DNA of 64,000 bases. Source: Pseudomonas costantinii. GTDB lineage: Bacteria > Pseudomonadota > Gammaproteobacteria > Pseudomonadales > Pseudomonadaceae. The notes beneath the pieces are model-generated. The model saw only the letters and a program-made list of their open reading frames with translations, had not been told where the DNA came from and searched no databases. Below, piece after piece: positions 51,290-58,149 of the stretch. The translations under genes and the position numbers were made by a program. The DNA lies in assembly GCF_001870435.1 (NCBI RefSeq), contig NZ_MDDR01000061.1:1-64000 (forward strand). The letters are read 5' to 3'. The stretch's first letter is position 1; every line of letters begins with the position of its first letter.

Positions 51290-52585
51290 TTATGCGGAGA
51301 ATGGGCGAATGGTGGTTGTGCGCTTGACGATCGGGAAGCGCTTGATAATGAAGTATCCGAGTGCGTCGTTCGGGTCTTCCGTTCCATCTTTGTTCGGCTC
51401 ACCAGCATTCGGCTTGCCGACTTCGGCGTATGTCTGCTGCTCTAGAACGCTGGTAGCGACCGGGCACAGCTCGGTATTGACCAGATAGCGCCGCTCGCCT
51501 TCGCCATTCAGGAACATGGCATTGACAGAGAGCACGCGGTCACGCACTTCAGGGTTAGCCGGGTTGACCACTAGAGTGAAGCCGGCAGTCCGCAACAGAC
51601 TGTGGTCTGTCTCGCTCCCGTTGACGCTCTTGCGGTTCTTGCCGCTGGCATCTGGATAGATCGAGATGTGATGGCCTGGGTATTTCTCTTGCAGGGCAAC
51701 GATCATCGCCGGGGTGTCGAATACGTGCGTAATTTCACCCAGCAGCATCGGCTTGCCATCGCGGATGACATGGACCATCGCCGCCATACGGCTGATGTTG
51801 AAGTCCATGCCGACGTGCAACGGCTCGCCAGGCTTGATGGTCTCGCTAGTATGGTTTAGCACCCTGTCGAAGCTCGGGTACACACTGCCTGACACAAGGT
51901 TGACGAACTTGCCGTCGATATAGGCATCCACCAGGTTCGCCGGGTAGGACTCCTTCAGCGACCCTATGTAGTCCTTTGGCAGGTTCTTCGCGTTATCCCG
52001 TGTGCTGGCATGCACGATGCCATAAAGCGGGCGCTGACTTGGACTGGTGGCCAGCTCGCGCACGAACTTGCGATAAACCCAGTTGTAACCTTCAGGTGTT
52101 GTCGTGACGTCGACAGTGTTCTGGTCACGGCCAGGCCAAACAGTCGACATCCGCGCAATGATCTTCTTCCAGGCGCTATCGGCCTTCTTGATCGGCATAC
52201 AGTCGATCTCGTCGACCAGCGCGTGGGCAATGTTGAAACCGACGATACGGTGCGGGTGCTCCATGCTCTTGCACACAATGGTGCTCAAGCAGCGCCCAAG
52301 GTTGTCGCGCAGGTAGACGCGCTTCTTGCTTGGGACTATGTCAGCGAACAGGCCAAAAGAGGAAGCAACCTCCGGCATCGTCTCGTAGAAGATGTCAGCA
52401 ATCTGCGGATAGGTCGGAGCGAAGTAACCCTGTGGAATGCCTGGGTGCTCAAGCGCGTTGATGCACATGCGCACACAGCCGACAAAGGTCTTGCCGCTAC
52501 GGTATCCACCAACAAACGCCGAGAACTTCTTGGGGTAGCTGATGAACTCGAACTGTGGCCTATTCAGCTTCAGGGTCGCTTGCAT
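51290..52585 (-). CDS. Terminase large subunit
   Basis: 431-residue packaging ATPase/nuclease. Walker A FVGGYRSGKT (about 24-33), Walker B ALVDEID (122-128), coupling motif with DVTTTPEG, and the RNase H-like nuclease with HVGMDFN, IYPDASG and DPNDALGYF acidic residues. It lies downstream of, and overlaps by 26 bases, the small-subunit gene. Confidence 0.94.
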   Translation of the reverse strand: MQATLKLNRPQFEFISYPKKFSAFVGGYRSGKTFVGCVRMCINALEHPGIPQGYFAPTYPQIADIFYETMPEVASSFGLFADIVPSKKRVYLRDNLGRCLSTIVCKSMEHPHRIVGFNIAHALVDEIDCMPIKKADSAWKKIIARMSTVWPGRDQNTVDVTTTPEGYNWVYRKFVRELATSPSQRPLYGIVHASTRDNAKNLPKDYIGSLKESYPANLVDAYIDGKFVNLVSGSVYPSFDRVLNHTSETIKPGEPLHVGMDFNISRMAAMVHVIRDGKPMLLGEITHVFDTPAMIVALQEKYPGHHISIYPDASGKNRKSVNGSETDHSLLRTAGFTLVVNPANPEVRDRVLSVNAMFLNGEGERRYLVNTELCPVATSVLEQQTYAEVGKPNAGEPNKDGTEDPNDALGYFIIKRFPIVKRTTTIRPFSA

Positions 52586-53066
52586 CTTCCACCCCGATGA
52601 TTACTTGCTTCGGCTCAGGCAGCCCTTTGTTCGGATCTTCCAGTTCTCTGCGCAGCTTCTCGTTAGTCAGGCGCTTGGTCTCAAGGTCTTCGCGGGTCTT
52701 GGTCAGCGATTCAATGCGGCCAAGGTAGCGGTCGTAAATCTGGTCGAGATTGCTACCGCTGCCACACCCTTCCTTGCTACCAGTCTCTTCAGGCGTACCC
52801 AATGACTTGAGAACGCGACCAATGAGCACCTTTGCCAGCCTCAACTCATCGTCTACCCGCTCTAGCTCAGCACTATCGAATGAAATCTGTTCTTCATCAG
52901 TGAGGAATTGACTGTAGATCCCGTGCTTACGGGCGTTCTGGTTGCCGGAGGCGTTCTTCGGGCCTGTACTCTTGCCGCCGTGCAGCTTGCAGCGAGAGGA
53001 ACCGGGCACCGCGTGACGCTTACATGGTTCCCCGTTGCCGCGCTTCTTTGCGCCGCATAGGGCCAT
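52560..53066 (-). CDS. Terminase small subunit-like protein
   Basis: 168 residues. The N-terminal zinc-binding-like region MALCGAKKRGNGEPCKRHAV then CKLHGGKS (four Cys/His ligands) is typical of a class of small terminases. It is followed by coiled-coil oligomerisation sequence. ATG at 53066. Its last 26 bases overlap the large subunit gene in another frame. Confidence 0.8.
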   Translation of the reverse strand: MALCGAKKRGNGEPCKRHAVPGSSRCKLHGGKSTGPKNASGNQNARKHGIYSQFLTDEEQISFDSAELERVDDELRLAKVLIGRVLKSLGTPEETGSKEGCGSGSNLDQIYDRYLGRIESLTKTREDLETKRLTNEKLRRELEDPNKGLPEPKQVIIGVEDASDPEAE

Positions 53067-53136
53067 AGTCAGCCTCATTCATAGGGTTTGTTTTTCAGGA
53101 TGGCGTGTTGAACGTCGTTCGAACGCCATTCAATGC

Positions 53137-53571
53137 TCATTCGGTTGGCTTGGTCACGGTGAGCGTTCGAATCTTCCCGCCTGTGCAGCTGTCACGCTTC
53201 ATGGCCATCTCGATTGCCTGGTAAGCAGACGCGCCCATGTCGAATGCGGTCAGTGCGTGGTCCATACCGCTGCCGATAGCGTAGGGCCGGTCGAGCAGCA
53301 TCGGAGTCTTGGAGAGCTTGCCCTCGTAGTACCCGATCAGAGTAAGCACGCCGTCCTGGGCGACAATAGCCTCTGCTCCGCACTCACCGACGATCTCCTC
53401 ACCAAAGAAGAGGCCGATCAGCTCATTGATCTCGCTCGTAGCACCAGTACCTAGGAAGAATGCACCATCGCGCTCTCTCAGCTTGTCGAAGTCGTCGTAG
53501 ACGATTGTGCGACCAGCCGTTACTCGACCGTCATAGGCGATGATGCCGTCCTTGTAGGCGATCGTGGTCAT
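53137..53571 (-). CDS. HslV-like N-terminal-threonine (Ntn) hydrolase
   Basis: 144-residue proteasome/HslV-like protein. It begins MTTIAYKDG, so Met removal would leave the nucleophile Thr1. YDGRVTAGRTIVYDDFDKL follows, with Asp and Lys at positions equal to the catalytic Asp17/Lys33 of proteasome subunits. It is shorter than HslV (about 175). Phage-encoded members are known in other prophages, usually annotated as proteasome subunits. There is no HslU-type ATPase beside it. It could process a phage protein or use host HslU; unproven. Confidence 0.72.
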   Translation of the reverse strand: MTTIAYKDGIIAYDGRVTAGRTIVYDDFDKLRERDGAFFLGTGATSEINELIGLFFGEEIVGECGAEAIVAQDGVLTLIGYYEGKLSKTPMLLDRPYAIGSGMDHALTAFDMGASAYQAIEMAMKRDSCTGGKIRTLTVTKPTE

Positions 53572-53744
53572 TGGGTCGCCTCGTCAGTAGGGATCACTTC
53601 ACGGTACCGCTTAGCGATGCGCGCCTGGGCTTGGAGCTTCTCGTAATCAGCCTCAAGGCCGGCGAGATAAGCGAAGGTATGCACTGCCACTACGTAGAAC
53701 CTGAACCACCACGGGTAATAGGCCTTCAGTGTGAGCTTGGCCAT
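53568..53744 (-). CDS. Small phage membrane protein
   Basis: 58 residues, starting MAKLTLKAYYPWWFRFYVV then HTFAYLAGLEADYEKLQAQA. One hydrophobic segment near the start and a helical, charged C-terminal half. Overlaps the Ntn hydrolase start by 4 bases (ATGA). Function unknown. Confidence 0.6.
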   Translation of the reverse strand: MAKLTLKAYYPWWFRFYVVAVHTFAYLAGLEADYEKLQAQARIAKRYREVIPTDEATQ

Positions 53745-53804
53745 ATCAGTCACCGTGGGTGTACGAATAGAGTGGCGCCGGCAATGAGCTTGGCGCCCTT
53801 TGGT

Positions 53805-54047
53805 TTAATCGTCGCCCTGGACCTTGATGTCTTCCCCGTTGAGGTAGAACGTCACCGTCACTGTTGGGCATTTACCAGCAAGGCTTTCCGTAACCACGCT
53901 CTGCTGCATGGGCAGGATGACGCCATCCTCGGTAAACAGGGCAAATGGCCGCTCCTTGCTTTCCTTGGGCCTTTGCGTCAAATGGCCTGTTGCGCCAAGA
54001 GTAATGGCCGCAATGGCATGCGGAACACGCTTAATGATCAGCTTCAT
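53805..54047 (-). CDS. Unknown 80-residue phage protein
   Basis: Short basic start (MKLIIKRVPHAIAAITLGAT) then an acidic, beta-rich end (PTVTVTFYLNGEDIKVQGDD). It has the look of a small beta-barrel subunit. Not recognised. GGTGAC-type ribosome site precedes the ATG. Confidence 0.6.
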   Translation of the reverse strand: MKLIIKRVPHAIAAITLGATGHLTQRPKESKERPFALFTEDGVILPMQQSVVTESLAGKCPTVTVTFYLNGEDIKVQGDD

Positions 54048-54069
54048 CGCGAGTCACCTTTGATTTGCT

Positions 54070-54342
54070 TCAGATGGTCTTGCGTGCCAGCGCTACAGCT
54101 TCAGCCCACAGAGGTGGGAGCGTGTACCCGACGGCGCTCAGGATCTTTTCCAACTTGTCGACGACATCGGCAGCTGGGGCTTCTGGTTCTGCCTGTGCGG
54201 CCTCGACCATTTGAGCCTCAACAACCGGCGCGACCTCGGGGGCCACTTCAGCCACAGGCTCAACGTCTGGGACATGCTCATCTACCGCGTCTACTGGAGC
54301 GTCTTCGGTGCCGGGGATGGTCTTACCAAATTCATCCAACAT
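54070..54342 (-). CDS. Acidic Ala/Pro/Glu/Val-rich phage protein
   Basis: 90 residues. A central low-complexity tract of V, A, E and P (residues about 25-60) is followed by a helical end (DKLEKILSAVGYTLPPLWAE, ALARKTI). ATG at 54342 has AAGGGG 6 bases upstream. The same plan is repeated in the next gene upstream, so the two are probably diverged duplicates. Confidence 0.6.
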   Translation of the reverse strand: MLDEFGKTIPGTEDAPVDAVDEHVPDVEPVAEVAPEVAPVVEAQMVEAAQAEPEAPAADVVDKLEKILSAVGYTLPPLWAEAVALARKTI

Positions 54343-54352
54343 GTCGTTCCCC

Positions 54353-54652
54353 TTACAGCTTCTTGGCCAGTGCGACCAGGTGGTCCCACTCGGCTTCGAT
54401 GTCGTGACCAAGGGTCAGCAGCAGAGCTTTGAGGGTGTCGGTGTTTACTGCTGGAACGGCAGGCGCCGGAGCGGCTACGACAGGCACAGCGACCACAACG
54501 GCTACAGGCGCGGCCTCGGCTACAACTGGCGCAGGCGCTTCATCAGGAACAACTACTGGGGTTTCGTCAGACATGGTTGGAGCCTCGATAAAGAATTTCG
54601 CAATCCATGCAGGAAGGATGCTGTGGATGATCCAAGCAATAGTGGTTTTCAT
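54353..54652 (-). CDS. Ala/Pro/Val-rich phage protein, paralogue of the next gene
   Basis: Up to 99 residues. The first 21 (MKTTIAWIIHSILPAWIAKFF) form a hydrophobic helix. The start ATG at 54652 overlaps the holin stop by ATGA. An internal ATG at 54574 with GAGG upstream could give a 73-residue form without it. The rest is a V/A/P tract and a helical end DTLKALLLTLGHDIEAEWDH, like the gene at 54070. Confidence 0.6.
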   Translation of the reverse strand: MKTTIAWIIHSILPAWIAKFFIEAPTMSDETPVVVPDEAPAPVVAEAAPVAVVVAVPVVAAPAPAVPAVNTDTLKALLLTLGHDIEAEWDHLVALAKKL

Positions 54653-54990
54653 TTGTCACCAGACCTGCGCGCTTGCGCTTCGGGTTCATTCAGGCACTGC
54701 TCGCAATGCAGGTAGCGGCACAGCCAGGCCTTGACACGCGGCCAGTGGTTAGCCACGAACCAGTGTCTTAGGCCAGCCAATGCAAGCGCTCCGTTGAAGG
54801 TGACGCCAGCAGTAGTAGGCGAAATGAATATCGTCTCGCCACGAGTTGCAATGACAAAGCCCGATACCGCGATAGCTGCATAAATGATCTTGCCGACAAT
54901 GCCGTCTCTCACCTTGTGACTCAGTACGCACCACATAGCCCATAGGGAGATGATGGCGATAAAGGTTGTACTCAGGTCTTGAATGCTCAT
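54649..54990 (-). CDS. Holin-like membrane protein 1
   Basis: 113-residue protein with three hydrophobic segments (about 8-22, 30-46, 52-70) and a charged C-terminal tail with several Cys. ATG at 54990 has GGGAGG 6 bases upstream and overlaps the next membrane gene's stop by ATGA. Size, spans and partner fit a holin or antiholin. Confidence 0.68.
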   Translation of the reverse strand: MSIQDLSTTFIAIISLWAMWCVLSHKVRDGIVGKIIYAAIAVSGFVIATRGETIFISPTTAGVTFNGALALAGLRHWFVANHWPRVKAWLCRYLHCEQCLNEPEAQARRSGDK

Positions 54991-55313
54991 GGGTTGCCTC
55001 CCCCGAACTTCGAGCGAATCAGCGCCCAAAGGTCAGCGGCTTTGATGGCGCGGTTGACGGCGGTCATCATCGACCCGCCAAAGGCACCCAAGAGGAAACC
55101 GACGCCGGCAACGTTGCTGGGGTCAACCACATCAAGCTTGATGCAGACAATTCCGGTCAGGTAGAAGGCGCAGGCGATGCCGGTGACCAAGAAGATCACC
55201 CAGGAACGCCAGTCGGTTAGATCATCCTTGTGCCACCAACTGGCGACAACGGCCCCAACGATACCAGCCAGGATCAAGTCAGCTTTGTCGAGCAGGCGAT
55301 GAAGGAATTCCAT
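54987..55313 (-). CDS. Holin-like membrane protein 2
   Basis: 108 residues with three likely spans (about 12-27, 36-56, 65-88) and a short positively charged end. Overlaps the previous gene by 4 bases. The pair could form holin and antiholin. They lie upstream of terminase, while the endolysin and spanins are at the far left end of the late region, so the lysis genes are split. Confidence 0.68.
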   Translation of the reverse strand: MEFLHRLLDKADLILAGIVGAVVASWWHKDDLTDWRSWVIFLVTGIACAFYLTGIVCIKLDVVDPSNVAGVGFLLGAFGGSMMTAVNRAIKAADLWALIRSKFGGGNP

Positions 55314-55448
55314 GCGCTCGACCTCTCAGTTGCATGAGTGAATAAAAAAGGGTGGTGTGAGCACCCAAACGCTGGGGAACAACGGAGTAGGTCAGCCCCA
55401 AGCAGCACTCCCGGCTCAGGGCAACGGGTGTGGTGGAGCTGAAAACGA

Positions 55449-55477
55449 AAAAGCCCCGCACAATGGCGAGGCCTCTA
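55449..55477 (-). terminator. Terminator upstream of the late operon
   Basis: GCCCCGC (55453-55459) pairs with GCGAGGC (55466-55472), seven pairs with one wobble, and TTTTTCG follows on the minus strand. It is a plausible target for late antitermination because it precedes the holins and the whole structural region. Confidence 0.72.
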
Positions 55478-55526
55478 AATGAACTAGGGCATTTTTTGCA
55501 CTAGTTGGAATTGGTGCCGGTTACCT

Positions 55527-55745
55527 TTATCTGGCGCCGAGTGTTTCCACCTGGCGGTGCGTTCCGGTCTGATCCTCAGCGATTTGCTGATTCACTGCCG
55601 GTGTAGCGTGTTGCAGATGGCCGGCGCTGATCTCCGGCATGGTTGCACTTTTCGCATACTTCTTGGGCGTCCAGATCCGGGACCACGGGCACACCTTCAC
55701 GCCTGCGAGGTTTATTGATCCATCCGTGTAAATTTCACTCAGCAA
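55527..55745 (-). CDS. Possible 72-residue phage protein
   Basis: TTG at 55745 opens a frame with INLAGVKVCPWSRIWTPKKY and ending HRQVETLGAR. The TTG overlaps the end of the previous small frame. No ribosome site of note, so only the length and position support it. Confidence 0.33.
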   Translation of the reverse strand: MLSEIYTDGSINLAGVKVCPWSRIWTPKKYAKSATMPEISAGHLQHATPAVNQQIAEDQTGTHRQVETLGAR

Positions 55746-55920
55746 CCGAAAACCCGCGATTCACTAAGGTCGCGCAACAGCCTGCGCATTCATCTGCATC
55801 GGTAAAGCTCATCAGCTGCCTGTGCGTCCCGCATTTCCGCTGAACTGCTGCCAGTGCCACCGCTCCGAGGCGGCCTACGGTGATGAGCTTTCCGATAAAG
55901 ACGACCGCATCTGCGGGCAA
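55735..55920 (-). CDS. Possible 61-residue phage protein with Cys cluster
   Basis: TTG start; hydrophobic first half (AVVFIGKLITVGRLGAVALA) and a second half with four Cys/His, KCGTHRQLMSFTDADECAGC, that could bind zinc. No strong ribosome site seen. It overlaps the next small frame by 11 bases. Confidence 0.35.
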   Translation of the reverse strand: MPADAVVFIGKLITVGRLGAVALAAVQRKCGTHRQLMSFTDADECAGCCATLVNRGFSVAE

Positions 55921-55981
55921 AGGCTATCTTTCGACTCCCGCCGGGTAGGACAAGCCTTCGGCCCACGGCATTTGGCGCGCA

Positions 55982-56012
55982 ATAAAAAGCCCAACACAAT
56001 GGCCGGGCTTTC
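55982..56012 (-). terminator. Terminator at the end of the early operon
   Basis: GCCCAAC (55989-55995) pairs with GCCGGGC (56002-56008) with two wobble pairs, followed by TTTTTATT on the minus strand. It ends the chain of early genes whose last member is at 56091. Confidence 0.7.
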
Positions 56013-56090
56013 TTCTTGCACTACATACAAACGTACATAACCCAAGATGACGTAATATTCGGACACGCGGACATTTAATGCAAGCGGTAT

Positions 56091-56279
56091 TTATGCCTGC
56101 GAGGTAAGTTTTTTGATCCTTTCGCGAAAATGAGCATCGTTATCAGTCCAAATCCCCCAATCCGCATCCCAAAAGCAATGCTCGTTTGGTGCTTTTCCCA
56201 CGTCAGATCCGTAAGTTTCTCGGCTTATCGGTCGGATTGACTGTGCAGGTTCTAAAGCCTCTCTGACTTTTACTTTCAT
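56091..56279 (-). CDS. Unknown 62-residue phage protein
   Basis: Starts MKVKVREALEPAQSIRPIS and contains CFWDADWGIWTDNDAHFRER. GGGG is 6 bases upstream of ATG 56279, and the start overlaps the previous gene by ATGA. Last gene of the long overlapping early cluster. Unrecognised. Confidence 0.6.
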   Translation of the reverse strand: MKVKVREALEPAQSIRPISRETYGSDVGKAPNEHCFWDADWGIWTDNDAHFRERIKKLTSQA

Positions 56280-56434
56280 GATGTACCCCATGGCCTATCC
56301 AGACTCGCGTAGAAAACCCCGCACGCAGCAGAACCCGCAACGAGGCGAACCAATACCAGCCAGTCCGTGGTGGGCAAAATGCACATTAGGATAGCTGTGC
56401 CTATTCCTGCACAGATTGGCAGGTATTTCCTCAT
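56276..56434 (-). CDS. Small phage membrane protein
   Basis: 52 residues with two hydrophobic segments (LPICAGIGTAILMCIL; LVLVRLVAGSAACGVFY). ATG at 56434 has GAGG 6 bases upstream. Overlaps both neighbours by ATGA. Function unknown. Confidence 0.6.
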   Translation of the reverse strand: MRKYLPICAGIGTAILMCILPTTDWLVLVRLVAGSAACGVFYASLDRPWGTS

Positions 56435-56769
56435 GCCGCACCTCTGGCCTTGGCCACCGCACTCATCATGGCCTTCCAGGCCTGATACATAGCCTCTTCT
56501 TGCACTAGATCCTCCTTGCCGTCCCTGCGACGGGATGCGAGGGCGGCAAGGTGAGCTGAACACGCCTCAAAAAGATCAGGTGCGGCGAGAATTATGGCTC
56601 GATTCTTCTCATATTCAGCGTTATCGACTAGCTCTCCATCGCCAGACGGGCAGTCGAGTAAAATAGGAATGCGGCATACCATTTGATGGTCTGGCCCGCG
56701 CACATCGGCCATACCGTCACCCCAGCCTTCATTTGAACAGGTCCACGGTGTTGGTGTGTGCTTGCTCAT
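56431..56769 (-). CDS. Phage protein of the HTPTPW family
   Basis: 112-residue protein beginning MSKHTPTPWTCSNEGWGDG and containing NRAIILAAPDLFEACSAHL. This start and the AAPDL motif occur in many small phage early proteins of unknown function. ATG at 56769 has GGGAGA 8 bases upstream. Confidence 0.7.
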   Translation of the reverse strand: MSKHTPTPWTCSNEGWGDGMADVRGPDHQMVCRIPILLDCPSGDGELVDNAEYEKNRAIILAAPDLFEACSAHLAALASRRRDGKEDLVQEEAMYQAWKAMMSAVAKARGAA

Positions 56770-57125
56770 GGCATTGCTCTCCCGATCTCGGCAGCGGCGC
56801 GGACGATGCAGCGGCGCATCGCAACCATTCTGCAACCTCCATTGTCCTCAGGCTTCTCTATCATATCCTCAGTTCCGCCAAGGATATTTGACCGGTAAAT
56901 AATGATGTTTTCGCCATTGCATTCAATGTAGAAGTACAAGGCACACGCTAACCGCAGCGCATCGCCGTCGTCATCAAGCGGTACCCACCAGTATTCGGAG
57001 CCGTTGGACTCATCATCCACATGGTGCGCCTGCTTTGCGTCATACCATTGGCCGATGTTTAGGCCGGAGGCGCGCGCAGCCTTTGCAGCCAGTTCCAGCA
57101 ACTCCTGATCGCTTATGATGCTCAT
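56766..57125 (-). CDS. DUF2591-like phage protein
   Basis: 119 residues, LLELAAKAARASGLNIGQWY at the start and WWVPLDDDGDALRLACALYF in the middle, the pattern of small phage proteins annotated DUF2591. ATG at 57125. Overlaps neighbours by ATGA. Function unknown. Confidence 0.65.
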   Translation of the reverse strand: MSIISDQELLELAAKAARASGLNIGQWYDAKQAHHVDDESNGSEYWWVPLDDDGDALRLACALYFYIECNGENIIIYRSNILGGTEDMIEKPEDNGGCRMVAMRRCIVRAAAEIGRAMP

Positions 57126-57487
57126 CTGATCTGCCCCCATCGGTTGCGCAGCGACGAATGCTGCTGAATGGGCCGCTTCTTTTTTGGCCAAGGCCTGTTA
57201 TCTGGTGATGGGATTATTCCGCCAAGATAGTCGATCCCAGTTGCGTGAAATTCTCCCGTCACGACATTCATCAGATCGCTATTGAAACCGGCGGAAGCCA
57301 GTTCGGCATATTGCGCCTCGGTGACAACGATCGCGCTATAGCCCCTGAGCTGCATCTCGGCCTCGATCCTGGCGCACTTTGCAGGATCGTTATGGCTATC
57401 AATGATAAACACCGTACAGGTGGAAGCAGAAGGCAGGCGCTGACACCCGACAGATAGGACAAGTTGATCAATGGCCTGATTGGTCAT
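57122..57487 (-). CDS. Unknown 121-residue phage protein
   Basis: Contains TCTVFIIDSHNDPAKCARIE, VVTEAQYAELASAGFNSDLM and a basic end. The alternating hydrophobic pattern suggests a small alpha/beta fold, but no family is recognised. Part of the ATGA-overlap chain. Confidence 0.55.
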   Translation of the reverse strand: MTNQAIDQLVLSVGCQRLPSASTCTVFIIDSHNDPAKCARIEAEMQLRGYSAIVVTEAQYAELASAGFNSDLMNVVTGEFHATGIDYLGGIIPSPDNRPWPKKKRPIQQHSSLRNRWGQIR

Positions 57488-58149
57488 GCTGCTTGCTCCC
57501 CAAGTACGCCCGCTTCCTCAAGAATCAATTGTGCTTCTACCAGAGCGTTATCCACAAGGCTTTCGAGGGCTTTATGGATGGAATGACGCCAGCGGCGGTA
57601 GGTGCGGTCGTCGAGGCCTTGGGCGTCCCAGGTGGTCATGTCGTAGTTGGAATCTGCCAGAATGATCGGCCCATCCTGCTGCGAGGTCCGGCGCTTGGCC
57701 GCAGATGCGTTTGCGCGCTCGACTGCGGACTTTGCTGCCTCAACCCGCCACGCTGGTGCGTCTTTGTCGAGTTCGACCGCCTTGGCCTTCACAGGCTCCT
57801 TGCGCACGCCTTTGATTTGAGGAATTGCCCAGGCTGTAACTGCGCGCTGGGTGAACAACTTCGGTGCCGGGCTTGTCACGATAGCCACCAGTCGCCCGGT
57901 AGCCTCGATCTTGCGCCCATTGTGCGTGCTGAACTTGGCGGTCAGGGCGAACCAGTGGCGCTGGCTCAGCACCTTGTGGAGCAGCTTGTGCACGATGCAG
58001 TCCTGTAGGAGCGACCATTCCTTACCGCTGATCTCCCCTTTCTGCTTGGCGCACTGAACGCGAGGCTCCAGATTGCACCCGCCAGCCGAGTTTATGGTCT
58101 CGGCAGCCAGGGCGCGGACAACAGCGGATACAACGTTGCGGTAAGTCAT
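57484..58149 (-). CDS. Unknown 221-residue phage protein
   Basis: A helical, basic protein (YRNVVSAVVRALAAETINSA; RRWRHSIHKALESLVDNALV) with four Cys in the first third. Its place, ahead of the holins and after the nin-type genes, is that of late regulator Q in lambda-like phages, but the sequence does not match a Q family that I know. It may be DNA- or RNA-binding. Confidence 0.45.
   Translation of the reverse strand: MTYRNVVSAVVRALAAETINSAGGCNLEPRVQCAKQKGEISGKEWSLLQDCIVHKLLHKVLSQRHWFALTAKFSTHNGRKIEATGRLVAIVTSPAPKLFTQRAVTAWAIPQIKGVRKEPVKAKAVELDKDAPAWRVEAAKSAVERANASAAKRRTSQQDGPIILADSNYDMTTWDAQGLDDRTYRRWRHSIHKALESLVDNALVEAQLILEEAGVLGEQAA

Larger units (their letters stand above)
55314..56090. 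other. Boundary between early and late operons: terminators and doubtful small frames
   Basis: 777 bases with no convincing long gene. It contains two terminators (55449, 55982), a near-perfect 9-bp inverted repeat AACTAGGGC/GCACTAGTT at 55482-55506 with one mismatch, and two small minus-strand frames described below. The late promoter should lie here (probably 55314-55448). Confidence 0.5.

Noticed and set aside
55482..55506. Inverted repeat as a rho-independent terminator
   Set aside because: One mismatch, and no T-run beyond the loop on either strand; kept only as a possible protein site.
55790..55999. 69-codon minus-strand frame over the early terminator
   Set aside because: Covers the terminator stem and has no ribosome site.
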